From contig NZ_VTPY01000003.1 of NCBI RefSeq assembly GCF_008297955.1, positions 186,001 through 250,000 on the forward strand: a DNA stretch of 64,000 bases, written 5' to 3'. The notes below the pieces were generated by a model. The model did no database searches. It was not told the origin of the DNA and worked only from the letters and a program-made list of their open reading frames with translations. Shown in pieces: positions 27,527-36,166 of this stretch. The position numbers were made by a program, and so were the translations under genes. Position 1 is the stretch's first letter. Each line of letters opens with the position of its first letter. Source of the stretch: Billgrantia pellis (GTDB taxonomy: Bacteria; Pseudomonadota; Gammaproteobacteria; Pseudomonadales; Halomonadaceae).

Positions 27527-28084
27527 CTAGCGCGTCGGCTCCAGCACCAACGGACTGTCAGCGGGAAGCGGCTGAGTGCCATAGAGCGCCCAAACGTCCA
27601 GCGCCGGCCCCAGATCCTCGATCAGGCGCAGCTTGTCGGCATGCCGCTCCAGCGTCTGGCGGGCGCAGATACCCGCCTCGAAGCGGCCCGCCAGCAGTCC
27701 CTCGGCCACCGCCACGGTAGTGGGAACATCGATCTCCTCGGCGAATCCCGTGAGGTCGGTGTAGTAGCGGGTGGCCGGCTGTCGTGCCACCTGGCGAGGC
27801 TCGGCGATCTCGCGCCGCGCCAACAGCGCCAGCGGATGGCTGCCGGCGATGAAGGTGTCCACCGGAAAGGCGCGATGCATGGTGCGGCCCACGCAGTCGG
27901 CATGGCTGAAGTGAGCCGTGCACTGCAGGACCCGGTCCACCTCGCCCGCCACCAGCGACGCGAACGCCGCCGGAAAATCATCGAAAAGCCTCACCGCGGC
28001 ATCGCCAGGGCCGCGCGCAGCGAGGTAGCGACGCAGCACCAGTACATGGTTGTTCCCCTCAGGTCCCAGCGTGGCAAAGATCAT
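27527..28084 (-). CDS. Stand-alone prephenate dehydratase-like (BacA-like) protein
   Basis: 185-residue protein opening with FATLGPEGNNH, the PDT-domain hallmark, with FDDFPAAFASLVAGEVDRVLQC next. It has neither a chorismate mutase domain nor a C-terminal ACT domain. The Thr-Arg-Phe motif that aromatising prephenate dehydratases need is absent: the matching place reads LDVWALYG, similar to the bacilysin enzyme BacA, a non-aromatising prephenate decarboxylase. Function is therefore probably not Phe synthesis. The start at 28084 is chosen because the upstream 26 residues overlap the transporter and are not protein-like. It is the last gene of a TRAP-TAXI operon, 23 bases after the permease, so its product may act on the imported compound. 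That link is inference. Confidence 0.65.
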   Translation of the reverse strand: MIFATLGPEGNNHVLVLRRYLAARGPGDAAVRLFDDFPAAFASLVAGEVDRVLQCTAHFSHADCVGRTMHRAFPVDTFIAGSHPLALLARREIAEPRQVARQPATRYYTDLTGFAEEIDVPTTVAVAEGLLAGRFEAGICARQTLERHADKLRLIEDLGPALDVWALYGTQPLPADSPLVLEPTR

Positions 28085-28107
28085 AGGCCTCTCCTCGGCT
28101 TTCCCTC

Positions 28108-29925
28108 TCATAGCAGGAAGATCACCAGCGCCCCGGCGACGATCAGCACGCCCCGCAGCCACGCCGCGCGTCGCGCAATCACACCGAAGGAGATCGCCGC
28201 CAGGCCGGCACCGACCTTCAACAGATCGATGACGGCGGCAGCGGGATCGGTGGCCAGGCGAATGATATCCGGGTTAGCGACCATGGCCAGCGGAATGATA
28301 TAGAGCCCGATGCCCAGCGCCATGGCCTTGATCGCCACCTTGAGCCAGTTCTCTCCCACCATGCCGGCGGCGATGAAAACCCCGCCACACACCGGGGGGG
28401 TGATGGTCGAGAGCAGCGCGAACCAGAACACGAACAGATGCGCCAGCAGCGGCTCGAGCCCCAACGCGGTGAGTGCCGGCCCCGCCACCGAGACGCAGAT
28501 CACGTAGGCGGCGGTGGTCGGCACCTCCATGCCCAGCACCAGGCAGGCGAGCGCCGTGAACAGCAGCGCCGGCCATAGCATTTCCCCAGACAGCGAAAGG
28601 ATGGCGGAGGTGATCTTGACCCCGAGCCCCGTCATCGACAGCACGCCGATCACCAGCGAGGCGCAGATGATGATGGCCCCGATCACCGCCACCTGGCGAC
28701 CCGCGATGACCATCGCCTCGGCCAGACGGATGGCGAAGCCGGTGAGCGAGAAGCGCAGGCGAACGTCGAAACACAGCAGCAGCATGCCGACGAAGATGGC
28801 GATGCTGGCCGCGTACTGGGGCGTGACGCCGCCGAGAAAGATGCGCTCGAGCAGCAGAGCGAAAGGAATGGCAAAGAACAGCGACGTGATCAGTACCTCC
28901 TTGCCGCTGGGCTGATCGCTCGAGGCTATCGGACGCAGGTCGTGTCGTGTGGCAAAGGCATCGATGCCCATCCACACTGTGGCGAAGTAGAGGATCGCAG
29001 GCAGCGTTGCCGCCGCCATGATCTGGGTGTAGGGCGTGCCGGTGAGCTCCACCATGACGAAGGCCCCTGCCCCCATCAGCGGCGGCATGATTTGCCCGCC
29101 CGAGGAGGCCACCGCCTCTACCCCGCCGGCCAGGGCACGCGGATAGCCCAGGCGAACCATGGAGGGGATCGTGATCGCTCCGGTGGAGGCCACGTTGGCC
29201 GAGGCGGAGCCCGAAATGGAGCCCATCAGCGCCGACGAAATCACCGACACCTTCGCCGCTCCGCCGGTCAGCCGCCCGGCAACGGCACTGGCCATGTTCA
29301 TGAAGCCCCGCCCCGCCTCCCCGGCATTGAGCACGGCGCCGAAGATGACGAATATCGCCACCACGCCGACGCTGACCCCGGTCAGCTTGCCCCATAGCCC
29401 GCCCTCGGCAATGGTCAGCGTGCCGACGAAGCTCGGGAGCGGCATCCCTGGATGGCCGAACTGACCGGGTACCAGGTCGCCAAACAACCCGTACAGCAAC
29501 GCCATCAGCGCCACCAGCGGCAGCGGCCAGCCGATCGCTCGCCGCGCCGTTTCGAGCGCCAGCACGATCAGGAAGCCACCGACCAGCATCTGGAAGTGGT
29601 TGTCGATGAAGCCGTACTGGTTCGACAGCGCTTCCTCGTTGAACACGATGTAGGCACAGGCGGCTAACCCGATCAGCGTCAGCGCCCAGCCGCTCCACCG
29701 CTCGTAGCGCGTCCGCGCGGCATGAATCAGGATCCACGGCAACGCCAGCGCCATATGGATCGGTCGGCTTACCAGGGCCGGCGCCAGGCCATAGAAGATC
29801 AGCCCCAGGTGAAACGCCACGGTCAGGGCGCCCAAGCCCACCCAGAGGGGATGCAGCCGCGCCGAAACATCGCCGGCGGCCGTAGCGGCCGCCGGCGAGG
29901 AAGTACGGGTCGATGACATAGACAT
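28108..29925 (-). CDS. TRAP transporter fused permease (4TM/12TM), TAXI type
   Basis: Inner-membrane permease of 605 residues, with the small DctQ-like and large DctM-like parts fused. It is hydrophobic throughout, with the conserved GSISGSASANVASTGAITIPSM near 235-256 and GGQIMPPLMGAGAFVM near 275. It uses an ion gradient, usually Na+, to import a carboxylate delivered by the TAXI-type binding protein encoded upstream. Start ATG at 29925 (or 29919). No strong ribosome site. The substrate is unknown. Confidence 0.92.
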   Translation of the reverse strand: MSMSSTRTSSPAAATAAGDVSARLHPLWVGLGALTVAFHLGLIFYGLAPALVSRPIHMALALPWILIHAARTRYERWSGWALTLIGLAACAYIVFNEEALSNQYGFIDNHFQMLVGGFLIVLALETARRAIGWPLPLVALMALLYGLFGDLVPGQFGHPGMPLPSFVGTLTIAEGGLWGKLTGVSVGVVAIFVIFGAVLNAGEAGRGFMNMASAVAGRLTGGAAKVSVISSALMGSISGSASANVASTGAITIPSMVRLGYPRALAGGVEAVASSGGQIMPPLMGAGAFVMVELTGTPYTQIMAAATLPAILYFATVWMGIDAFATRHDLRPIASSDQPSGKEVLITSLFFAIPFALLLERIFLGGVTPQYAASIAIFVGMLLLCFDVRLRFSLTGFAIRLAEAMVIAGRQVAVIGAIIICASLVIGVLSMTGLGVKITSAILSLSGEMLWPALLFTALACLVLGMEVPTTAAYVICVSVAGPALTALGLEPLLAHLFVFWFALLSTITPPVCGGVFIAAGMVGENWLKVAIKAMALGIGLYIIPLAMVANPDIIRLATDPAAAVIDLLKVGAGLAAISFGVIARRAAWLRGVLIVAGALVIFLL

Positions 29926-29980
29926 CTAGCCTGTCGGCCTGGGCCGGGTCGGCAGCTGACGACCCGGCCCGGCGGTTGAA

Positions 29981-30958
29981 TTAACGCAACTCGTCGGGAA
30001 TTTCGATGTCGGCTTCGTCGTAGTAGCGCACGGCGCCCGGATGCAGCGATCCGGCGATATTGCCGATCATGTCATGTGTGATGCTGCCCCACCAGGGTGA
30101 CTCCTCGGCCATGGCCTCGCGCCGCTCCCAAAAGGTTTTGGTCAGGGTATAGGCGGTCTCGTCATCCATCCCGGTGGTGGTGTAAGCGATCACCGGCAGC
30201 GAGGTTGTCTGCACGTCCTCGTCGACGCCGGCGTAGGTTCCCGCCGGAATGGTCTGACGTGCCGCTCCGGTTTGCTCGATCTGCTCGTCGCTGAAACTAA
30301 TCAGGCTAATCGCCATGCTGGCCGCGGTCTCGATCACGTTGGGACTGGGGAAGGAGCTCGCCGTGACGAAAGCGTCGATCTGGCCATTCTTCAACGCATC
30401 GGGGCCACTGCCGATCTCGGCATTGGCGACCTCCACCTTCTCCTGCATGTCGAACAGTTCCAGATAGCGCTCGGCCTCGCGCGCGCCGAAGGTGCCGCGA
30501 CCGATCAGGATCTCCTTGCCCTCGAGCGCCTCCAGGCCGATCACCCCCTCGTCGCCGGCCACCACGAAATGCATGGTGATGGCGGGAATGGGAAACAGAC
30601 CGCGGATCTCCTCGAAACGCGGATGTTGACGCTCGGCGAAGGGCCCTTCGCCCTCCATCGCTCGCGTCACCAATCCAGGAGGCGTGGTGAAGACGTAGTT
30701 GCCCTGGCGTGCCATCACTTCCATGACGTTCTGCACCGAGCCCTGGCTCTCCTCCAGCGTCACGACGATGTCACCGTCGGTCCCCTTACGAATCGCTTCC
30801 GCCAGCTCGACCCCCATCTGGTAATAAGCGGTGCCCGCCGAGGCGGACTTGTAGGTGACGCGGGTCTCAGCCTGGGCGGAAGCGGCGGTCGCGCCCATCC
30901 ATACGGCGGTGGCCGATGCCAGCAGAGTACGAGCGAAGGCATGCTTGCGGTTTGACAT
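29981..30958 (-). CDS. TAXI family TRAP transporter solute-binding subunit
   Basis: Periplasmic binding protein of 325 residues. The signal peptide spans about 1-30 (ends ASAQA), and the mature start ETRVTYKSASAGTAYYQMG is the standard TAXI opening. The start at 30958 follows GGAGAGACAC. It is encoded first in the operon, followed 55 bases later by the fused permease. TAXI proteins bind carboxylates such as glutamate or 2-oxoglutarate in some species. The ligand here cannot be deduced. Confidence 0.92.
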   Translation of the reverse strand: MSNRKHAFARTLLASATAVWMGATAASAQAETRVTYKSASAGTAYYQMGVELAEAIRKGTDGDIVVTLEESQGSVQNVMEVMARQGNYVFTTPPGLVTRAMEGEGPFAERQHPRFEEIRGLFPIPAITMHFVVAGDEGVIGLEALEGKEILIGRGTFGAREAERYLELFDMQEKVEVANAEIGSGPDALKNGQIDAFVTASSFPSPNVIETAASMAISLISFSDEQIEQTGAARQTIPAGTYAGVDEDVQTTSLPVIAYTTTGMDDETAYTLTKTFWERREAMAEESPWWGSITHDMIGNIAGSLHPGAVRYYDEADIEIPDELR

Positions 30959-31005
30959 GTGTCTCTCCGTTTTGGCGTCCAGCATCGCTGCGCGATGATG
31001 TTGTT

Positions 31006-31061
31006 GTGATACGTTATGGTGTGAAAACGTTATAAAGAAATGTCGTGCAAACGTCTATAAT
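31006..31061. promoter_or_regulatory. Divergent control region with three direct repeats and a TATAAT box
   Basis: Three copies of a GTG(N2-3)ACGT-T/CTAT element: GTGATACGTTAT (31006-31017), GTGAAAACGTTAT (31021-31033) and GTGCAAACGTCTAT (31045-31058). The third overlaps TATAAT at 31056-31061, a -10 candidate for the dehydrogenase gene with a poor -35. The region lies between the divergent TAXI and SDR genes, where an operator for both is expected. No regulator gene is adjacent. Confidence 0.5.
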
Positions 31062-31099
31062 GCCGACTTTTTCATGCGAAGAATACCGAGGAGACAGGC

Positions 31100-31831
31100 A
31101 TGAGGACCACGGCCGTGCTAGGGGGGGCCGGGGGAATCGGTCGTGCCATCGTCGAGGCGCTGCTCAAGACGGGAAACTTCGTCTTCCTGCTCGATCTCGA
31201 GGAAGCGGAAGGGAGAGTGACGGACTTGCTCGAGCGCTGGCCGGAGCGCTGCCGCTTCGTGGCCTGCGACATGGCCGACGCAGGAAGCATCGCACGGGCC
31301 TTCGCCCGGATCGAGGCATATGGCGAAGGGCTCGATGCGTGTATCAATGCGGCCGGATTGATCCGGCGCGGCCGTTTCGTCGACGTCTCACCCGCCGACC
31401 TGGAAGCCGTCATGGCAGTCAACGTCACCGGCGCTTACCGGGCGCTGCAGGCCGCCACGCGCCTGATGATCGATGAACGCGGTGGCCGCCTGGTCATCGT
31501 CGCATCGGCCCACGGCCTGCGCACCACCGCTGAGCGTTCGGCCTATGCCATGAGCAAGGGCGCCATGCTGGCGCTGGCCCGGGCATTGGCAGTCGAACTC
31601 GGCCCGCAAGGTATCCTGGTCAACGCCGTGGCGCCGGGGCCGGTCAGTGCCGGCATGCAGGACGCCCGCTCCGAATCGCGCCGCCTATGGGCGGCGGCCA
31701 CCCCGCTCGGCCGAGTCGCCGAGGCCGTAGAGGTGGCCCGAACGGCTGTCTTCCTGGCCTCCGCCGAGAATACCTTCATTACGGGTGAAACCGTGGTCAT
31801 CGACGGCGGTGCCAGTATCTCCATGGGGTGA
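31100..31831 (+). CDS. Short-chain dehydrogenase/reductase
   Basis: NAD(P)-dependent oxidoreductase of 243 residues. The cofactor motif GGAGGIG is at about 8-14, the NAAG motif is at 84-87, Ser is in VASAHG, and the catalytic pair is YAMSK near 149-153. The C-terminal GETVVIDGG segment is typical of the classical family. The start follows GAGGAGA. It is divergent from the TRAP-TAXI operon with shared repeats upstream, so it probably serves the same pathway. The bacilysin enzyme BacC is also a classical SDR, which is interesting beside a BacA-like gene, but generic SDR similarity does not show the same reaction. Confidence 0.88.
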   Translation: MRTTAVLGGAGGIGRAIVEALLKTGNFVFLLDLEEAEGRVTDLLERWPERCRFVACDMADAGSIARAFARIEAYGEGLDACINAAGLIRRGRFVDVSPADLEAVMAVNVTGAYRALQAATRLMIDERGGRLVIVASAHGLRTTAERSAYAMSKGAMLALARALAVELGPQGILVNAVAPGPVSAGMQDARSESRRLWAAATPLGRVAEAVEVARTAVFLASAENTFITGETVVIDGGASISMG

Positions 31832-31836
31832 ACCGG

Positions 31837-34266
31837 TTAGCCGCCGAAGGCGACGTTGGCCACATCGCGGTAACGCTTGGCGAAGTGCACCATCATGCCC
31901 TCCCTGAGGAAGTCGGGCAGCTCATCGTAATCGCGACGGTTGGCCTCCGGTAGGATCACTTCAAAGATCTTGCTGCGCCGGGCGGCAATGATCTTCTCGC
32001 GAATCCCGCCCACCGGCAGCACCTGACCGGTCAGCGTCAACTCGCCGGTCATTGCCAACGGCCGGCCGATGGCCTGGTGACGCGCCAGCGACAGGAGTGC
32101 CGTGGCCATGGTCACGCCCGCCGAGGGGCCATCCTTGGGCGTGGCGCCTTCCGGCACGTGCAGATGCACGAAGGCGGAATCGAAGAAATCGGCATCGACG
32201 CCGTACTCGGCGAGATGGCCCAGCGTGTAGCTGTAGGCAATGTTGGCCGACTCTTGCATCACTTCGCCGAGCTTGCCGGTGAGCTTGAAGCCGCGCGTCA
32301 ACGAATGCACCTTACCCGCCTCGATGGGCAGCGTAGCGCCGCCCATGGCAGTCCAGGCCAACCCGGTGACGACCCCCTCGCCCTTGAGCACCTGCTCCTG
32401 GCGGAACAGCGGCGCGCCGAGGTACTCCTCCAGGTTCTTGACCGAGATGCGCACTGACGCCTGATCCCCCTCGAGCAGCCTGACCGCAGCCTTGCGCACG
32501 ATGCTGTGCAGCTGTTTCTCGAGCTGACGCACCCCGGCCTCGCGGGCATAGCCCTCGATCACCTGGCGCAGCGCTGCATCAGTGAGATTGATACGCTTAC
32601 GCGGGATCTTGTCGCGCTCGAGCAGCTTGGGCCACAAGTGATGCTTGGCGATCGCCATCTTCTCCTCGGCGATGTAGCCCGACAGGCGGATCTGCTCCAT
32701 GCGGTCGAGCAGCGGGCCGGGGATGGTATCCAGCGCGTTGGCGGTGCAGACGAACAGCACCTTGGAGAGGTCCAGGCGCACATCGAGATAGTGATCGAGG
32801 AAATCGACGTTCTGCTCGGGATCCAGCACTTCGAGCAGTGCCGAGGCGGGGTCGCCCTGGAAGGACTTGCCCAGCTTGTCGATCTCGTCGAGCATGATCA
32901 CCGGGTTCTCGACCTCGACCTCCTTGAGCGCCTGCACCAGCTTGCCCGGCATGGCACCGATATAGGTACGACGGTGCCCCTTGATCTCGGCTTCGTCGCG
33001 CATGCCGCCAACCGAAAAGCGGTAGAACTGGCGCCCCAGCGCCTCGGCGATGGAGCGGCCGACGGAGGTCTTGCCGACGCCGGGCGGACCCACCAGCAGC
33101 AGGATCGAGCCGCCGACATCGCCCTTGAAGGTACCCTCCGCAAGGAACTCGATGATGCGCTCCTTGACGTCCTTGAGGCCGTCATGATCACGATCCAGAA
33201 TCGCGCGGGCATGCGGCAGGTCGAGCTGGTCCTCGCTACGCACTCCCCATGGCATGGCGGTGAGCCAGTCAAGATAGTTGCGGGTGGTACCGTACTCCGG
33301 CGACCCGGTCTCCAGCACCGCGAGCTTGTCGAGCTCCTCCTCGATACGGGTGAGCACCTTGGGCGGCACCGTCAGCCCTTCGAGACGATCGCGGAAGGTA
33401 TCAACATCGTTTTCGCGATCATCCTTGGAGATGCCCAGTTCGCGCTGGATCACCTTGAGCTGCTCGCGCAGGAAGAATTCACGCTGGCGCTCCTGCATCT
33501 GCGCGTTGACCTGTTCGCTGATCTCGGTCTGCAGCTGGGCGACGTCGATTTCCTTGCGCAGCAGCGGCAGCACCTTTTCCATGCGCGCTTGGACCGGCAT
33601 CGTCTCGAGCACGGCCTGCAGCTCGTGGCCCTTTGCCGAGGTGATCGCCGCGGCGAAATCGGTCAGCGGCCCCGGCTCGTGCGGACTGAAGCGATTGAGG
33701 TAATGCTTGAGCTCCTCGCCATAGAGCGGATTGATCGGCAACAGCTCCTTGATGCCGTTGATGATTGCCATGGCGTAGGCGCGAGTCTCGTCCTCGTCGG
33801 CCTTGACCGGCTCGCGCGGATAGCTGACCTCGACCAGGTAGGGCGGTTTCTTCGACAGCCAGCGTTGAATGCGAAAACGGCGCAGCCCCTGGGCAATGAA
33901 CTGCAACTGCTGATCCTCGCCATGCAGCTTATGCACTTTCACCGCCGTGCCGACCTCGGGAAAGTGCTCGTGGCCGAGCGCCTCCACCGACGTGTCGCCG
34001 ACAAAGGCCACGCCAAGAGTATGATGCGGGGTGTTGCCGACCCGGCGGATGGTCTCCTCCCAGCGCTCGCGATTGATCACCAACGGCTGAACCTGGGCCG
34101 GAAAGAAGGGTCGGTTGTGGATCGGCAGCAGATAGATGCGCTCGGGCAGATAGTCGCTGGCCGGTATCACGGCATGGTTGGCCACTTCACCGTCGGAGCC
34201 CAGCGCCTCGTTCGTCTCCCCTTTCGCCTGCTGCCAGTTCCGTTCGTCCTGATCATGTTCGCTCAT
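31837..34266 (-). CDS. lon: ATP-dependent protease Lon
   Basis: Cytoplasmic protease of 809 residues. The N-terminal substrate-recognition domain (about 35-230, LLPIHNRPFFPAQVQP) is followed by a coiled-coil, an AAA module with GPPGVGKTSVGRS and MLDEIDKLG, and the protease domain with the catalytic Ser in KDGPSAGVTMA and Lys in GGIREKIIAA. The start is the ATG at 34266 (MSEHDQDERN), after an AGG-rich site. A frame 25 codons longer crosses the promoter. The gene is not beside clpX/hupB as in many gammaproteobacteria. Its 3' end lies 5 bases from the convergent SDR gene. Confidence 0.95.
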   Translation of the reverse strand: MSEHDQDERNWQQAKGETNEALGSDGEVANHAVIPASDYLPERIYLLPIHNRPFFPAQVQPLVINRERWEETIRRVGNTPHHTLGVAFVGDTSVEALGHEHFPEVGTAVKVHKLHGEDQQLQFIAQGLRRFRIQRWLSKKPPYLVEVSYPREPVKADEDETRAYAMAIINGIKELLPINPLYGEELKHYLNRFSPHEPGPLTDFAAAITSAKGHELQAVLETMPVQARMEKVLPLLRKEIDVAQLQTEISEQVNAQMQERQREFFLREQLKVIQRELGISKDDRENDVDTFRDRLEGLTVPPKVLTRIEEELDKLAVLETGSPEYGTTRNYLDWLTAMPWGVRSEDQLDLPHARAILDRDHDGLKDVKERIIEFLAEGTFKGDVGGSILLLVGPPGVGKTSVGRSIAEALGRQFYRFSVGGMRDEAEIKGHRRTYIGAMPGKLVQALKEVEVENPVIMLDEIDKLGKSFQGDPASALLEVLDPEQNVDFLDHYLDVRLDLSKVLFVCTANALDTIPGPLLDRMEQIRLSGYIAEEKMAIAKHHLWPKLLERDKIPRKRINLTDAALRQVIEGYAREAGVRQLEKQLHSIVRKAAVRLLEGDQASVRISVKNLEEYLGAPLFRQEQVLKGEGVVTGLAWTAMGGATLPIEAGKVHSLTRGFKLTGKLGEVMQESANIAYSYTLGHLAEYGVDADFFDSAFVHLHVPEGATPKDGPSAGVTMATALLSLARHQAIGRPLAMTGELTLTGQVLPVGGIREKIIAARRSKIFEVILPEANRRDYDELPDFLREGMMVHFAKRYRDVANVAFGG

Positions 34267-34314
34267 GAACACCTCGTCCTGAAGCTGAAAAGCCGAAAGC
34301 ACACTGCCCTGTGG

Positions 34315-34342
34315 AATGTGGGCAGCAGAGACCAACTTCAAG
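34315..34342 (-). promoter_or_regulatory. Sigma-32-like heat-shock promoter for lon
   Basis: On the minus strand CTTGAAG (34342-34336), a 13-base spacer and CCCACATT (34322-34315). This is close to the sigma-32 pattern CTTGAAA-N11-16-CCCCATNT, about 50 bases before the lon ATG. lon is a classic sigma-32 target, which supports the call. The -10 element is imperfect. Confidence 0.45.
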
Positions 34343-34363
34343 TCGCACCAGCATTTTGCCGTC

Positions 34364-35602
34364 TCAGCGGCGCAGGTTGGGCAGCGGACGGCCGTTGACT
34401 CTTACCTGGCCGCGCCCGATGTCGACCTCCAGCGTGCGGGTATCCAGCGGCAATCCGAGCCATAGCGCCACTACCGTGGGCAGCTCGTGCCAGGTAAAGT
34501 CGCCGTCGATGCGACGGCGCCAGCGCTCGCGCATGTCGGGGTCGTCGAGCTCGACCACACTCAGCTCGTCGAGGCGACGCCCGTCGAAAAACAGCGCACC
34601 GTCGACACGAGCCGAGAGGCCCAGCATAGGACTGTCGAGCTCGAGACGCTGCAGATCGAGACGCGGCGAATCTCGCAGTATTCGAAGCAGCTGCGGCTCG
34701 ACTTCAACCAGCAGCGGTCGCGCGCCATCCCCCTGCCTTCCACCGGCGGCCAAACGGCGCAGGCGCTTTATGGTGCTGCGAATGGCGTCGGCGTTGAGTC
34801 GCGACAGCTCCGCTTCGAGCTGTCCGGTGAGCAGTACCTGCTCGGCGGTACGTATCTCGCCCAGGTCGACGGTGAGTTGCATCCTGAGCTCTTGATCGTC
34901 GAGGGCGGTGCGGTTGGCCAGCCGCACGGTGCCGCCATCAAGCTCAAGCTGCGGCTGCCGCCAACTGAACGAGTCGATCTCCAGGCGATCTTCCTGAGTG
35001 AAAGAGTGGGCGCCTTCGGTGTAGGCGTACTGGCTATTGAGTACGGAGGGACCGATCTCCAGCCGGGCCGCCCCGTCGCTCAGGACCCATCGCTTGAGCT
35101 GAGCGCGCAGGCGCCAGTTGCCACGCTCACCGCTGAAGCGCAGGCGGCCGCCATCGAAGGCCAGCTCGCGCTCCTGCTGGGTGATGCGTAACGGAGCGAG
35201 TTCGAGGCCGCCTTCCAGGGTACCGCTCAGGGTACGGTAGCTGGCTTCCCAGCGGGGTGGAGGCGACGCCAGCGAATCGCCGAACAGGTCGGCGGCCTCC
35301 GGGCCGTATTGCAGCGACGCCTCGCCATCGAGATGCGTGCTGAGCACACCATGCCTGGCGCGGTAGGTCAGCTCCAGTTGCCAGCTATCGCCCAGCAGCG
35401 GTGCCAGACGGATACGTCCGGTCGACTGCCACCAGCCCCGGTCGACATCCATGCGCTCGACGTCGAGCTCCCCTCGCGCCTCCAGGTCGGTGAGAGTGCG
35501 TGCCATCTCACGTTCGAAGAGCCAGCTCGAGGCTGCCTGTGCGCTCAGCCATACCAGCAGCAGCGCGACCAGCAACGGGACGATCAGACGTTCCTTGCGC
35601 AT
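34364..35602 (-). CDS. DUF945/YdgA-like membrane-anchored protein
   Basis: 412 residues with a single N-terminal membrane segment (about 7-24) and a long exported beta-rich region. The layout, an anchor followed by LFEREMARTLTDLEAR-type helix then repeated strands ending in a C-terminal domain, fits the DUF945 (YdgA) family of envelope proteins, whose role is unclear. The start ATG follows GGAGC. It is alone between pgpA and lon on the same strand. The assignment rests on architecture and is moderate. Confidence 0.55.
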   Translation of the reverse strand: MRKERLIVPLLVALLLVWLSAQAASSWLFEREMARTLTDLEARGELDVERMDVDRGWWQSTGRIRLAPLLGDSWQLELTYRARHGVLSTHLDGEASLQYGPEAADLFGDSLASPPPRWEASYRTLSGTLEGGLELAPLRITQQERELAFDGGRLRFSGERGNWRLRAQLKRWVLSDGAARLEIGPSVLNSQYAYTEGAHSFTQEDRLEIDSFSWRQPQLELDGGTVRLANRTALDDQELRMQLTVDLGEIRTAEQVLLTGQLEAELSRLNADAIRSTIKRLRRLAAGGRQGDGARPLLVEVEPQLLRILRDSPRLDLQRLELDSPMLGLSARVDGALFFDGRRLDELSVVELDDPDMRERWRRRIDGDFTWHELPTVVALWLGLPLDTRTLEVDIGRGQVRVNGRPLPNLRR

Positions 35603-35692
35603 TGCTCCGCCCCCTTGTCGTTTCCTTGACCTAGGCTCTATCCAACAACTGTCTACGCTTGCTCATGCTGCGCTCAAGGTTGGCTCGAAAGA

Positions 35693-36166
35693 CTAATGCA
35701 ACCAGAGCCACAAGTGCATCGTGCTCCAGGCATAGATGCCGGCAAGAACATCGTCGATCATGATACCGAACCCTCCGGCCACACGCCGGTCGGCCCAGCG
35801 AATGGGCCACGGCTTGAACACGTCGAAGATGCGAAACAACACGAAGCCCCACAGCGCCGCCTCCCAGGAGAACGGAACCGCTGCCATGGTAATCCAGTAG
35901 CCGACGAACTCGTCCCACACGATGCCGGAGTGATCGTGGACACCGAGGTCGCGGGACGTTCTGTCGCAAAGCCAGATGCCGACCACGAAGGAAACGGCAA
36001 CCAGCGTCAGGTACCAATTCAGCGGCAGCTCCGACAACAGCCAGTAGAAAGGAATCGCCGCCAATGTTCCGAAGGTGCCCGGTGCCCACGGCACGGCACC
36101 ACTACCGAGCCCGAAGGAGAAGAAGTGTATGGGGCGACGCCAGACGCTCTGGGGGGCGCGATTCAT
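35693..36166 (-). CDS. pgpA: Phosphatidylglycerophosphatase A
   Basis: Inner-membrane phosphatase of 157 residues that makes phosphatidylglycerol. Family motifs FGLGSGAVPWAPGTFGTLAA near 18-37, the acidic DEFVGYW near 85 and FRIFDVFKPWPI near 110 are present, with three or four hydrophobic segments. The ATG overlaps the thiL stop as ATGA and is preceded by a run of nine G that doubles as ribosome site. It ends the nusB-thiL-pgpA run. Confidence 0.94.
   Translation of the reverse strand: MNRAPQSVWRRPIHFFSFGLGSGAVPWAPGTFGTLAAIPFYWLLSELPLNWYLTLVAVSFVVGIWLCDRTSRDLGVHDHSGIVWDEFVGYWITMAAVPFSWEAALWGFVLFRIFDVFKPWPIRWADRRVAGGFGIMIDDVLAGIYAWSTMHLWLWLH

Noticed and set aside
28274..29737. 487-residue second-frame open reading inside the TRAP permease gene
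   Set aside because: Arg/His-rich out-of-frame shadow. The permease frame has clear membrane helices and TRAP motifs.
32506..34398. 630-residue plus-strand open frame over lon
   Set aside because: Complete antisense shadow of lon, which has all family motifs. No ribosome site.
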